Assembly (NCBI RefSeq): GCF_001949145.1
Contig: NW_019091382.1
Location: 592,012-656,011, forward strand
Length of the DNA: 64,000 bases
Direction: 5' to 3'
Origin: Acanthaster planci
Lineage: Eukaryota > Echinodermata > Asteroidea > Valvatida > Acanthasteridae
The position numbers and the translations under genes were made by a program. Shown piece after piece: positions 20,501-28,294 of this stretch; position 1 is the first letter of the stretch; each line of letters begins with the position of its first letter. Below the pieces are notes generated by a model. That model saw nothing but the letters and a program-made list of their open reading frames with translations. It searched no databases and was not told the DNA's origin.

Positions 20501-21799
20501 TAGATGAGACACTGAGCCCTGCATCTCACAGTGCCAACGTTTTGCTCTGCCCAAAGCCATAAGCTATGTCCAAATCCAGTAGATTTGGCAAGGGAATTAG
20601 GTGTATCGGCCAGCCAGTGACATCCATCGATGTATGCATCATTTCTCTCCACATCTGTAACTTTTGGACGAGGCCATATTCTGACCACAAGGAAACCGAG
20701 AATTTGATTTCCTGTTATGAGTTTGATGTAATGCAGTCGCTCTAGTATCTGTCTTGTTAATTGCTTTACTGTGGATGACGACTTGGCTTTAATTTCTCAG
20801 CAAACTAGTCTAGCCATCCACTTGGGAATGAACGAGTCACTTCGGGCATTAAGCTGGTCTCTCTTAATAGACAAGGATTTAAAACTGGCCAGTAGTCTCT
20901 GTCAGTCAGACCCCCTGAGGGGTGGGGGGGGCACAAATCTTAGCAAAGGGTGGATGACGTGACTATGGACTGGCACCAGAATTTGTCCCCCAAGGCGTTG
21001 GAACATCTTCTTAATTGCCCTGCGGGTCAGTGGGCCTTGTCACTGTTTGAGCTTCAGTGTAAGTGATCATGACTTAACTGACCTGTCCGTTTTGGTCAGA
21101 GGGTCTTAATTGGCAGCCAAGACTTTTGGTACAGTTTTCAAACAAAGCAGACCAAAATGATCCCAGAAAATTCCGACTCTCTTTTTTGGGGGGAGGGGAG
21201 TTGATTTTCTTTGGGTCAGAGATAAAACATCAGAAGTCAAACACTTAAATTGTGCATAGGCTTGAACTAAAAAAATTGAGGAAAAGATCATGAGCAATGA
21301 CTTTTGTCCTCATATTTTCATTTTCCTGTCTACCAAAGGGGTTGAAATCATAGACAGGCTAAATTGGAGTCTTCTCTCATTTGAATTTATAGCTTCCACA
21401 CCGACACCAACTCAAACACCGCATTCCACTCCAATGGATGAAGCGCCTGCCCGCATCAACCCCCCACGCACCAAAGCCAGTGCCCACACAGCCAACCTGG
21501 TCACATCAGCCATGTCCCCCATGACGGAGTACTTCTCCCTGGCCTTTGACGAGGTGGACGAAGATGACAAACCCAGCACGACCGACAGCGGCGCCTGCAG
21601 CAGCAACTTGTCCGAGGAGAGCGGCCGGGGTGACCTGGCGTCAAAGGTCCAGGGTCAGACAGACCGGGTGTCGGCCAGCATCACCAGCACCACCAGCTTG
21701 GTGCTATGTGGCGGGGAGGGGCACAATTACCTAATGCAGGAGGGGTCAGAGGGCAGAGGTCGAGAGGCAGAGCTTCTGGTGTGGCAAGTTTCCATGTAG
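2423..21799 (+). CDS. ARHGEF10: ARHGEF10-family Rho guanine-nucleotide exchange factor, 3' part of gene (19 exons)
   Basis: The product activates Rho-type GTPases by catalysing GDP/GTP exchange and should act in the cytoplasm on the actin cytoskeleton. Nineteen exons joined at GT/AG sites give 3099 coding bases (1032 residues plus TAG) with every phase compatible. Residues about 66-275 form the DH domain (for example [36 protein letters not shown]). Residues about 281-500 form the PH-like region ([31 protein letters not shown]). Residues about 543-1032 form the WD40-like propeller typical of ARHGEF10 and ARHGEF10L ([26 protein letters not shown], ending LLVWQVSM). Motif order and spacing match what I know of human ARHGEF10. 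The N-terminus is outside the window, so no start codon is assigned. Introns run from about 0.3 to 3.6 kb. I cannot say whether it is nearer ARHGEF10 or ARHGEF10L; an invertebrate probably has one gene equal to both. Confidence 0.95.
3046..3221 (+). CDS. ARHGEF10: ARHGEF10-like exon: start of DH domain
   Basis: Flanked by cttttctgcag and CAG|gtacat. After a proline-rich linker ([10 protein letters not shown]) comes the first DH helix, with [20 protein letters not shown]; the SEK-Y signature is the hallmark of conserved region 1 of DH domains. Confidence 0.93.
3825..4004 (+). CDS. ARHGEF10: ARHGEF10-like exon: DH domain, second segment
   Basis: Exactly 60 codons between ttcctag and TCG|gttagt. 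It contains [19 protein letters not shown] and IGDVFVAS, which are almost family-invariant in ARHGEF10 proteins. Confidence 0.96.
4489..5177. other. Assembly gap (689 N) inside an ARHGEF10-like intron
   Basis: This is a run of undetermined bases in the intron between the exons ending at 4004 and starting at 5298. The protein reads [14 protein letters not shown] across it, as in the family, so no coding exon is lost. A further single N lies at 18169, also intronic. Confidence 0.99.
5298..5414 (+). CDS. ARHGEF10: ARHGEF10-like exon: DH domain, third segment
   Basis: Thirty-nine codons between tgtccag and GAG|gtgaga. It encodes [18 protein letters not shown] and KPAFRNFIE, corresponding to the central DH helices. 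Confidence 0.96.
5890..6126. mobile_element. Miniature inverted-repeat element with 16-bp ends (intronic)
   Basis: The ends are ccaaaggcggatccag at 5890-5905 and ctggatccgcccttgg at 6111-6126, inverted copies with one mismatch, bounding 237 bp of non-coding DNA. GCGGATCCAG termini are common in short hAT-like elements, but I see no clear target-site duplication, so the class is uncertain. Confidence 0.6.
6292..6384 (+). CDS. ARHGEF10: ARHGEF10-like exon: DH domain core (RFPQF)
   Basis: Thirty-one codons between gtatgcag and CAG|gtaggg. It contains [20 protein letters not shown], the conserved region 3 signature (KPIQRxPxY/F) that contacts the Rho GTPase. Confidence 0.97.
6580..7110. repeat. 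TGGC-rich low-complexity tract with a 66-69 bp tandem repeat
   Basis: The intron before the exon at 7143 is dominated by CTGGCTGGTTG-like words. In the core (about 6745-7000) a longer unit repeats: CTTTCCC landmarks stand at 6774, 6843, 6909 and about 6978, spacings of 69, 66 and 69. It leaves open frames of over 110 codons on both strands, rich in Trp/Leu or Gln/Ser, which are a by-product of composition. Confidence 0.9.
7143..7313 (+). CDS. ARHGEF10: ARHGEF10-like exon: end of DH domain
   Basis: Fifty-seven codons between tttccctag and AAG|gtcagc. It encodes [20 protein letters not shown] and [16 protein letters not shown], the last long DH helix and the link to the PH region. Confidence 0.96.
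7787..7840 (+). CDS. ARHGEF10: ARHGEF10-like 54-bp exon: start of PH-like region
   Basis: Eighteen codons ([18 protein letters not shown]) between atttctag and ACA|gtgagt. [10 protein letters not shown] corresponds to the family segment in which a basic strand enters the PH fold. Confidence 0.93.
8084..8199. mobile_element. Short foldback element, arms about 36-42 bp
   Basis: cctctgtactgatgacg at 8084-8100 returns inverted as cgtcatcagtacagagg ending at 8199. The arms continue imperfectly to ctttcct (ending 8125) and aggaaag (starting 8164). The 116-bp foldback in an intron looks like a miniature inverted-repeat element; no target-site duplication is evident. Confidence 0.7.
9352..9579. mobile_element. 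Miniature inverted-repeat element, copy 1 of a family
   Basis: Left end aattccagaaattaggg and right end cccttatttctggaattcc are inverted copies. Further in, gtccccgtgacatctgac pairs with gtcagatgtgacagggac. A degenerate relative lies at 18121-18266 and shares the internal landmark aattcatca-tcttggaaatta. Confidence 0.75.
11421..11512 (+). CDS. ARHGEF10: ARHGEF10-like exon: PH-like region
   Basis: Lies between ttaccttcag and TCTAA|gtgagc and ends in phase 2. [20 protein letters not shown] and LLICTTV are the most recognisable PH-region strands of the family. Confidence 0.96.
11645..11815 (-). mobile_element. tRNA-derived SINE, copy A
   Basis: Read on the - strand, this resembles a tRNA promoter head: GTCAGGTGGGTACAGTGGTAC (box A area) followed by a degenerate box B (CGCATTCGATTC). 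It aligns with the element at 16730-16892: both carry aca(c/g)agaa(t/g) near the middle and CACCTGACTC at the + strand right end. It sits in the intron after the exon ending at 11512. Confidence 0.7.
11946..12124 (+). CDS. ARHGEF10: ARHGEF10-like exon: acidic insert in PH-like region
   Basis: Lies between ccctgttag and CATG|gtaact. It starts with PG-rich sequence, then [20 protein letters not shown] and a run of alternating V/E, ending in QQQ. The [12 protein letters not shown] part fits a PH strand; the V/E/G/Q-rich rest is a loop that probably varies between species. Confidence 0.92.
12492..12598 (+). CDS. ARHGEF10: ARHGEF10-like exon: helix between PH and propeller segments
   Basis: Lies between ttttgtcag and AAG|gtaagg. 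It encodes [19 protein letters not shown] and ends [11 protein letters not shown], matching the family segment in which a basic helix carries the VV-QI-L-LK pattern. Confidence 0.94.
12746..12979. repeat. Dispersed repeat family R1, copy 1
   Basis: Shares ordered blocks with 22702-22880 (gaacacaagaggg / gaacaatagaggg, ccatgag, cgcagaa, caagaacccgcttgtaacc, acctgtctttcttttt) and more weakly with 32330-32476. Same orientation in all three. No coding capacity or target-site duplication that I can see; class unknown. Confidence 0.8.
13308..13444 (+). CDS. ARHGEF10: ARHGEF10-like exon: distal PH-like region
   Basis: Lies between aatgtcag and GCCAT|gtaagt, phase 0 in and phase 2 out. It encodes [20 protein letters not shown] then [20 protein letters not shown], equivalent to the DW-x6-LILKKE segment of human ARHGEF10. 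Confidence 0.95.
13979..14070 (+). CDS. ARHGEF10: ARHGEF10-like exon: C-terminal helix of PH-like region
   Basis: Lies between ctttgcag and TTGA|gtaagt. [20 protein letters not shown] plus ETAKLAL is the PH terminal helix with its invariant Trp. Confidence 0.95.
14330..14664 (+). mobile_element. tRNA-derived SINE with ttatta tail
   Basis: Box A-like TAGTGGTTAGGG is at 14348-14359 and box B-like GGTTCAAATCC at 14387-14397, a normal spacing for an RNA polymerase III tRNA promoter. The body carries gatcctgggcaagtcacttta, similar to the GGGCAAGTCACTTA block of ancient tRNA SINEs such as MIR. It ends in aagtgcttgttattattactattat, a LINE-like tail. The tail stops only about 36 bp before the acceptor of the exon at 14701. 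Confidence 0.88.
14701..14825 (+). CDS. ARHGEF10: ARHGEF10-like exon: PH to propeller linker
   Basis: Lies between ttgatcag and AAG|gtacat. [20 protein letters not shown] followed by [12 protein letters not shown] aligns with the family GWF...PLLVGHMPVM segment that precedes the first propeller blade. Confidence 0.94.
14863..14915 (-). mobile_element. Truncated SINE fragment, relative of copies A and B
   Basis: ggtggaaggcgaggaaagaa followed by cccgactccccc resembles the right end of the SINE at 11645-11815 (agtggaaggcaagggg ... cacctgactcccc). Only the promoter-proximal end is present. Short match, so uncertain. Confidence 0.4.
15318..15661 (+). CDS. ARHGEF10: ARHGEF10-like exon: first WD40-like blades
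   Basis: The largest internal exon (344 bp), between gcttgtag and GGCAG|gtgggt, GC-richer than its introns. It encodes [11 protein letters not shown], a basic loop (SRSRRKR), [39 protein letters not shown] and [10 protein letters not shown]. The W-x2-S-x-N and W-G-TE-G turns are those of the ARHGEF10 propeller. Confidence 0.96.
15804..16060. repeat. 32-bp minisatellite, eight copies, with 64-bp higher-order pattern
   Basis: Unit landmark ta(c/t)tggtacctgccataac starts at 15809, 15841, 15873, 15905, 15937, 15969, 16001 and 16033, an exact 32-bp period. From the second copy on, tactgg and tattgg alternate strictly, so recent copying worked on 64-bp pairs. Each unit holds the palindrome GGTACC. 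Intronic. Confidence 0.98.
16473..16624 (+). CDS. ARHGEF10: ARHGEF10-like exon: WD40-like blade
   Basis: Lies between tacctgtag and GAAG|gttagt. It encodes [34 protein letters not shown] and DGTVLIYIR, a blade pattern (ISIY ... DGTV-IY). Confidence 0.95.
16730..16892 (-). mobile_element. tRNA-derived SINE, copy B
   Basis: On the - strand the head reads AGTCAGGTGGTGCAGACCACC and a perfect box B, GGGTTCGAATCCC, lies at about 16843-16857. Same family as copy A at 11645-11815. Intronic, opposite to the gene. Confidence 0.8.
17313..17455 (+). CDS. ARHGEF10: ARHGEF10-like exon: WD40-like blade
   Basis: Lies between ccttccacag and CAG|gtgaaa. It encodes [20 protein letters not shown] and [15 protein letters not shown]; the W-(C/A)-x-GNQ-x-I-I-D turn is typical of the propeller. 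Confidence 0.95.
17712..17865 (+). CDS. ARHGEF10: ARHGEF10-like exon: WD40-like blade
   Basis: Lies between gtccaccag and GCAG|gttggt. [17 protein letters not shown] and [20 protein letters not shown] are nearly the human ARHGEF10 strings. Confidence 0.97.
18121..18266. mobile_element. Miniature inverted-repeat element, degenerate copy 2 of the 9352-9579 family
   Basis: gtaattccagaaattagggg at the left and cccttatttttggaatttt at the right are inverted copies. The middle shares aattcatcattcttggaaatta with the copy at 9352-9579. It has a shorter core and one unresolved base (18169). Confidence 0.65.
18377..18649 (+). CDS. ARHGEF10: ARHGEF10-like exon: last complete propeller blades
   Basis: Lies between tccatcaag and GAAG|gtaaaa. 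It encodes [30 protein letters not shown] and [14 protein letters not shown], the V-SLLVCHG-L-VGTSLGVL / PVPRL-G-P / Y-AH-SPVKF pattern of the family. Confidence 0.96.
18650..21392 (+). other. ARHGEF10: Last ARHGEF10-like intron (2.74 kb), no feature recognised
   Basis: AT-rich DNA between GAAG|gtaaaa and gaatttatag|CT. Phase 1 is kept across it. A short variable exon could be hidden here because the following region is poorly conserved in the family, but I see none with good splice sites. Confidence 0.7.
21393..21799 (+). CDS. ARHGEF10: ARHGEF10-like terminal coding exon
   Basis: Begins after tttatag and runs to TAG at 21797-21799. Ser/Thr/Pro-rich low-complexity sequence ([20 protein letters not shown]) leads to [14 protein letters not shown] and finally ELLVWQVSM. 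The CGGxGH and VWQ elements correspond to the last propeller strand and the C-terminus of ARHGEF10 proteins, so the stop is genuine. Confidence 0.95.
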
Positions 21800-22314
21800 C
21801 GAATCACAGGTACCGTAGTAGCAAAATGCTGGTAGGTCAAGGGCAAAGTTCATGTACGTTAACCTGATCAAGGGTCAAAGTCAAGTATAAATATATCCAA
21901 CTTGTAAATGTCACAGCAGCCAATTTAGAATGGCACGAAGTGCACAACTCATGCAAGTCTTGAATGTTTTTTAAAAGTTGTAGAAAATGAAACTAAGGAA
22001 GTACACGTAAGTGGTTGCAATGTATTGATGATGACTTTTTTTACGACCATTTCCTTTTTAAATCGGCTGACTATTTAACAGTCTACAGTAGATGAGCAGT
22101 TTGTCGGCCCTTTATGCACACTAACATCAGGCACTCCAAGTGTGTTTCGTTCACGCACCGAACAAAAGATCAAAACCAAAACAGTTAGTCAGTTGACGTC
22201 CTTGAGCAAGTCTGAAATTAATCATAGGCACAACAGTACTGTGTCATTCCCTTCGTTGTGTTTCTTCCATTATGCTGTGCAAGCAAGACATAGAAAACCC
22301 AAGTCACAACAGTC

Positions 22315-22362
22315 CCCTGGGGTCGACTGTATGTTGACCTCAACATACAGTCGACCCCAGGG
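22315..22362. repeat. Perfect palindrome, 23-bp arms with a 2-base centre
   Basis: ccctggggtcgactgtatgt (start of the left arm, 22315-22337) is followed by CC and then its exact reverse complement (22340-22362). A perfect 48-bp cruciform-capable site in spacer DNA. Confidence 0.97.
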
Positions 22363-22701
22363 AACTTGGTATACAGAATAGCAAAGTGCAGCATTTTTAA
22401 GGGGGGGGGGACGACTAGTTCTAACTTTAGCAATAGCCCTTGTGGCATTTTAACATTTGTCTGCTGATGGGATTAGGCAAGTTTGTGTGTGCTTTCCAAT
22501 AAGAAGCCATTTCGGTATTCCAACAGTGCATACCTAAACCGAAGCACGTCCGAGGTCGTTTGGGAACTGCAGCACGCACACACACGATTGTCTGTCCTAT
22601 CAGTGCAGCCATGCACCGACTCCTGAAAAACTTTGCCCTTTTAAGAAACCCTACTGGCTTATTGGATCCTGAGAGCAGATATTTTGACCTTGATATCTGC
22701 T

Positions 22702-22880
22702 TCAAGCAGAACACAAGAGGGCGTGGATTTTTTTGTACTCACTGTATAAAGGCGCACCATGAGACATGTACCTACATGTAATTTATTCCGGCAGGTATGG
22801 TTTTTGGGTACACGCAGAATGCATACAAGAACCCGCTTGTAACCACCTGTCTTTCTTTTCGCCAATTTGGGGTGCACTTC
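22702..22880. repeat. Dispersed repeat family R1, copy 2
   Basis: Clear relative of 12746-12979, same orientation, sharing caagaacccgcttgtaacca and the adjoining cctgtctttcttttcgcc-like block. Spacer DNA downstream of the ARHGEF10-like gene. Confidence 0.8.
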
Positions 22881-23349
22881 AGCTCGGGGTGGATACACAG
22901 CCAGACGCTTTAAGAAGGAAAGTAATGAACTTTAACATGGATACAAAATTAATAAGCCTGCCTTTTTGTTATCACATGTATATTAAATGTCCCACTGAGT
23001 TTTGTTTTTTAGTTTGTAGTATTTTTGTTAGTACATGTAAAAATGAAGGTTTTCAAGGAGGTCATACGATATTTGGTAAAAGAAAACGGACCAAGAGAAT
23101 TGACAGTTTGCAGTGTAAAACTTGGAGAAAAATTCTCTGTCCACTGTCAATTAGTTTCCCATCTGGTCAGTGTCAGTCCAGTTGAAAAGTGGACAAAAAA
23201 TTTACATCAAAAAAAGCTTTTCCATTCCAAAGCATGATGCTTACGCATCTCCGTCACAGAACTACATGGACCATTATTTGTCATCTTTAGATTAACGTAC
23301 AAAAGCTTTTTTAAGACTTAAAGGTTTTCATGGTGAAAGAAACTAGATC

Positions 23350-23435
23350 TATAGTAAAGATTGCGGTAACACCATGTATTTATCTCATACTCAAAGAAGA
23401 GATAAATACATGGTGTTACCGCAATCTTTACTATA
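23350..23435. repeat. Perfect hairpin: 37-bp arms, 12-base loop
   Basis: The arm at 23350-23386 (tatagtaaagattgcggtaa...) returns as an exact reverse complement at 23399-23435, around the loop atactcaaagaa. With no mismatch in 37 pairs it is either very young or kept by selection or gene conversion. A related word aaaagctttttt occurs just outside both sides (23302 and 23435). Confidence 0.98.
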
Positions 23436-25641
23436 AAAGCTTTTTTGATAGGAACACCACTCTGTCTACTTGCCGTTCCCTTTAATGTGAACAACAATGT
23501 TCTCTTCAAGTTTTGCAGGCGTGAGCTGTCGAGAAGAGGTCATGTAACATTTGGGTATACTATGCCAAAGTTTTTTTACACAGAACTGCATGTACGCGTG
23601 AACTTTACCAGTTATGAGATGAACTTGTGTGTAGTTGTGTAACGCATAAAGGGCAAGGTTGATGCTAATACATGTGTACATCACTGCTTAGACAATTTTT
23701 TAGACTTTTTCTTTCCCTAGGATGCCAGATTTTGGACTGGTTGTTTTGTATTTACCTCTGCCAAAGACACATCATCAATGTCATCATTACAACACCCTTG
23801 TCTTAATTCTGGGCTTAGTAGAATGTTCATGTTGCACTACAAAGCTTGCAACTCCTGTTAATGGTTGCTTCCTATTACTGAGACTCGCAAAAGCACAGCA
23901 AAAGAAAATTAGGCGAAAGTACCTCAGCGGGAAAGTTAGTTTGTAAACTGTGAAGCAATAGCTGGTTCCCTGCGAAGTTTCATCTACACATACATTCACT
24001 TTGTACAGGAAAACCTAGATAGTGAAATGCATTAATTTTCTGATGTACATGTACATGTAGTTAGCCTCCAGCCTCCAATATTGACAGTGGCTACATGTAG
24101 CAACTTACAAATTCACATGCAGCACTAAGCCTTGCATGTTGGCCAGCTGCCCAACGGCTAACAGCTTTCGGGTTTGTGTACATTCTAGCAAAGGCAGCTA
24201 GCTGTGCTTTCATGGCTCCTTCTGGTGTAAAAATACAAGGATTTGACTACACACAGGCAATTGTGTGTAATGGCTTATTCCCTTGCACACTTTTTATCCC
24301 GCCACTTTTTGTTCAGATTCGTATATTTTTTTAATCGAACAAGAGACAGTATAGATCTAAATTTTTTTAGTTATCAACTCCCCAAATCTAGCTCATTTAA
24401 ATGGTGCTCACCTCAATGGACAAACCACTGCCGTCCACAAAGCGCCAGTTACATTTTGTTTTGTGGGGCTGCGGGGGCAAGTAGTTTATTATTACGTGTT
24501 CCTTGAAGATTAATACATGTATGCTCAAGCAGTGATGAAAAACTGTCCTTCTAACTCTTCCTCCCTGTAATTCCGTCTTTATAAGACAGCCTTTTTGTCA
24601 AAATCATTTTCTTATTACTGTCATTTCTTATTTTTTAAGCAAGAGGTCGTTTAACTGTTGTAGTTGGGATTAAGAGGTCAAAGGTCGAAGTCACTGCAAG
24701 TTGAAAAGTTAAGGTTTTATATGCTCTTCCCCAGGGGCTGATTTTTGTTTTCTTTGGAAGAACTTGTTCAAATATTTCTGGACATCCTTCAGGATAGTTC
24801 TAATTAATTTATATTTTACAGTGAAGATACCGATTCTGTTTAAACAATGTCTGCCAGTTTGGAAATAGATTTCTCTGCAGTGTTTTTGAGTGGAATGGCT
24901 TTTATAACAAGGAAACAAAACTCCTTCACTTTCAGTGATTTCTTTCAATTTCTTGTTCTTGGAGTCAAATGTGTGTCAGGCAAGGATTAAATGGCAAGCG
25001 TGCCAATCCTGTCTGATTGATATTTACATTATATGCTACCCAAAGATTCACAGAATTTGAGAGACAGGTGCTGATGTGTGTATAAATACTTTGCTTATCG
25101 TTTGTCATATTTTTCATGTTTGCTTGTTTTAGTTAATACTGAAATATCAAACTCTTGTACAACGAATGGAATCCGTTCCAAAGAAATATAAATAAGGATA
25201 GCACATGACATTTGAATTTTTAAAACCAGCTTAGAATAGTGAAACACTTAAAGTTCATCTTGGCAAGCTTGTTTTATTGCAATTGCAGCTAATAGTAATT
25301 ATGAACTGGGAAGGTGGATGTTTTAAGTTGTAAAAGCAAGGTGCCATGAAGCAGGTATGCAAGCGAGACAAACCTTTTCCGAGATGTGTAAAAAGTGTTT
25401 TTAATTTGCAAGCTGAGTGCTACACTTGCAGCTTTCTTTAAAAGGACATTCTCGTTGACTAAACAATGACAGTTGTGGGTCAGTGATCAGTCCAATTTTA
25501 TGCTCCCCATGTACATACATAATTTCAGTGGTTCAATTAGCCTTAGAATTCACAGAAAAGTGAGAGGAAATATTTTATAATGTACGAGGTTGTAATTATT
25601 CTTTTCTGTGTATATTTTGGCTGACCGAAGTACTATGACCA

Positions 25642-25695
25642 GGTGACAGAAAAAGACCTCATTCATGAGATCAGCCATATTAAAATTGAACGCAA
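25642..25695 (+). other. Candidate orphan exon (weak)
   Basis: An open 54-base segment lies between ctatgaccag and CGCAAG|gtaaac and would encode VTEKDLIHEISHIKIERK, a helix-prone peptide. The upstream pyrimidine tract is poor and there is no neighbouring exon, so it may be chance. I do not recognise the peptide. Confidence 0.2.
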
Positions 25696-28294
25696 GGTAA
25701 ACTCTTCATTTGGGAACTTGACATCGTTTGGAAAGAAATGAAATCCACTTTCATAAAAACTTTGCAACCATCTACTTTGAAGAACAATGTCAAATTTGTG
25801 ATTATGCATACATGTACCTTCGTGTTTTAAGCCAGATTTATGTATAACAAAAATATAAAGGGAGACTTACAGTGCTTTCCCAAATAGTCTGGTGCAATCC
25901 TTTCAACACTGAACAGTTTGTAAAACAGATTCAGGGATCAAGACTAAATTTGGCTTCCTCATGACTGAGGTCTATATTAGAAATCCATCCAGTGACTTCG
26001 TGTTTTTAGTATGAACAGTGAAACTGTCATGTGAAAAAAAAAGATTGAAGTGGATGGCTGATGTGATTTGGTGAATTGAACTGTTGATTTTCAAACATTT
26101 TGGAGTGTCGTTACCATGGAACTTGTGATGCGCTTTCTACAGGTCTTACAGAACTGGCCAGGCATTAGTGCTAGTTGGACAGTCGCAAAACAGCAAAGTA
26201 TCAAGCCCTTTTGAATGTCAGTTGTGGGAAAGTGCACACCTGCTAGATTGCACTACTACGCTGAATCTCTGATGCAATTTGCATTATCTTACATTGGGGA
26301 TAACGGTTCATTTCTGAGTAAAATTATTGCTTCAAACCTTTGATAATTCACACAGATGGAGGAGTGGGAGATTTTGATGTTGTCGGTAAATTCTGGGGGG
26401 CAGAATATGGCACGGATCAGAGAATTAACTCCTTAATTGAAAATAATAATAATAATCATCGTGTACCTGTTAATTGAAATCCAACAGGTGACTTTCATAT
26501 TTGCTGGTTTTTTTGGCAGTAGCAAATCAGAAACTGTACCAAAAACGTTTTTTACCTGGATAAAGAATAAATGAACTGGGTAAATAATCATGCAGGTAGG
26601 AACAGTTAATTCTCTCATGACTCGTCATGTTTCTGTACGTACTCCATTGCCGTCGGTCACTTGTGCACCTCGTTTAAGCCAAGAAATTGCAAAAAAGGTT
26701 CCACGCAATTAGTATGGAGAACAATGCATCTAAGCGTGAGTGGTATCCCATAACGGTGCGCGGTAGTCACAGGCATGTGGTTGCAAGCAGTTTGGAACAT
26801 GCTTCCTAGTCGGGCAGATTTAGGCTTTGGCAATGGATTGTCTTTGTATCAACAGTTAACACAAGCAGCCAAGTCTACCACAGTGGAGTGGCAGTGCATG
26901 CGCATGTATGCAAATTTTTACATTTACATACGTATTAATATTCATAAGTCCCAGGCACAGTTGCTTGTAATAATCAGTAACACAAACCAGAGGCATATCT
27001 TCTCATCATCTTAAAGTTTGACCCTGGTTTTCTTTGCGTGATTTCACCCTCAACGGGCCAATAAGTAATATGCAAATCTAGCAGGTGTTAAGAGGGTGCA
27101 GTGGCCAGAGAAAAAGTTGAAGGTTATAAAAAAAGTATCTTTAATGTCAATGCCTAAAAGGTGTGTGAAAAATCTGTAATGAAGTGGAAAGGTTACAGAC
27201 TGTTAATGGTTGAGGGCTGAACACTGGAAGTACTGTGTGTTTTGCCCGTGTTATTTTTAGTACCCTGTAATTTTAAGTGGCAATCTTTCTGTATAAAATC
27301 ATGTTCTGAAGATCAAGGAGAATAACATCTCTTATTCTAAAAATGGGACTTGTGTGAATCTCATTTCGGTGGTCTACTATCGTTACTGTACATTTGGAAC
27401 AATAGGAGTCACTCATAATACAGTGCATCAACAAGAGAAACAGTGTGTGACTGGATGACGGCAAGAGAGAGTTTGAATTTGTGACGGTAAAATGTGCCAT
27501 CTGGTCTGACGAATGTCTCCTGCCCCTTCCGCATTTCCAAAATCAAACATTTGATATTTCATCCTAGTAGAGACATTGTTTGGTCTACATGTGCACGTGC
27601 ATCGGGATTCGGATGTGGGCGGAAGATTCCCTCCTCAGCACAGTGCTCAGTGTGGTGCACGATTACAAAATACGCTATTGATATAGTTTCAAGGTAAAAT
27701 CGGGAACCAGAGTCCCATATGAGGCTTTTCATCACTATCACTGCTCTCTGCTTCTCTCCTAATCAGAATTTTGTCAGCATCTGCGGCCCAAGCAGTCAAA
27801 ATGGCAAAAATTATCCACTTACCTTCCCGAGGCAGAACAATCGCACTCATTCAATTAGGCTCTCCCATGGACCTTGCCCCGCTGCAATCTGAAGCAGCAA
27901 TGAGATAAACAAATTCAAATCAATTCTTATCACAGGGTGAGATTTCTCCGCTTTTCAGCTGATTTCAGCTTTTTTTTTGTTTTGGATTTCAGCCTTTTTT
28001 CCTCACTGGCTGCGTACAAAAGTATCTAGGAGATTTTCCCAGTTCAGCTTCTTTGTCTTTTTTCAGCTGTTTTGTCAGCTATTTTCATCATTGGTCAATC
28101 TCATCCCTGACTTCTGCATTGCCAGGGTAGTTGTTGGGAAATTGGTTTTTGACTGTCTTGCATGTGAGGTATGAACATTGTACATCGACCCACTCCTCTC
28201 ATGCTGGAGAGGACGACGAGTAAAGACTAGCCAACCAACACCCTTCTCAACCAACCAATCAACAATCCAGCAAATTCCTGAAAGTACTAATTAC

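Larger units (their letters stand above)
21800..28286. other. Spacer after the ARHGEF10-like stop, including its unplaced 3' UTR
   Basis: No gene is supported. It holds the palindrome at 22315-22362, repeat R1 at 22702-22880, the hairpin at 23350-23435 and a weak orphan exon candidate at 25642-25695. The first canonical AATAAA I notice on the + strand is near 26566; an ATTAAA lies near 22982. The polyadenylation site cannot be chosen without transcripts. Confidence 0.6.
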
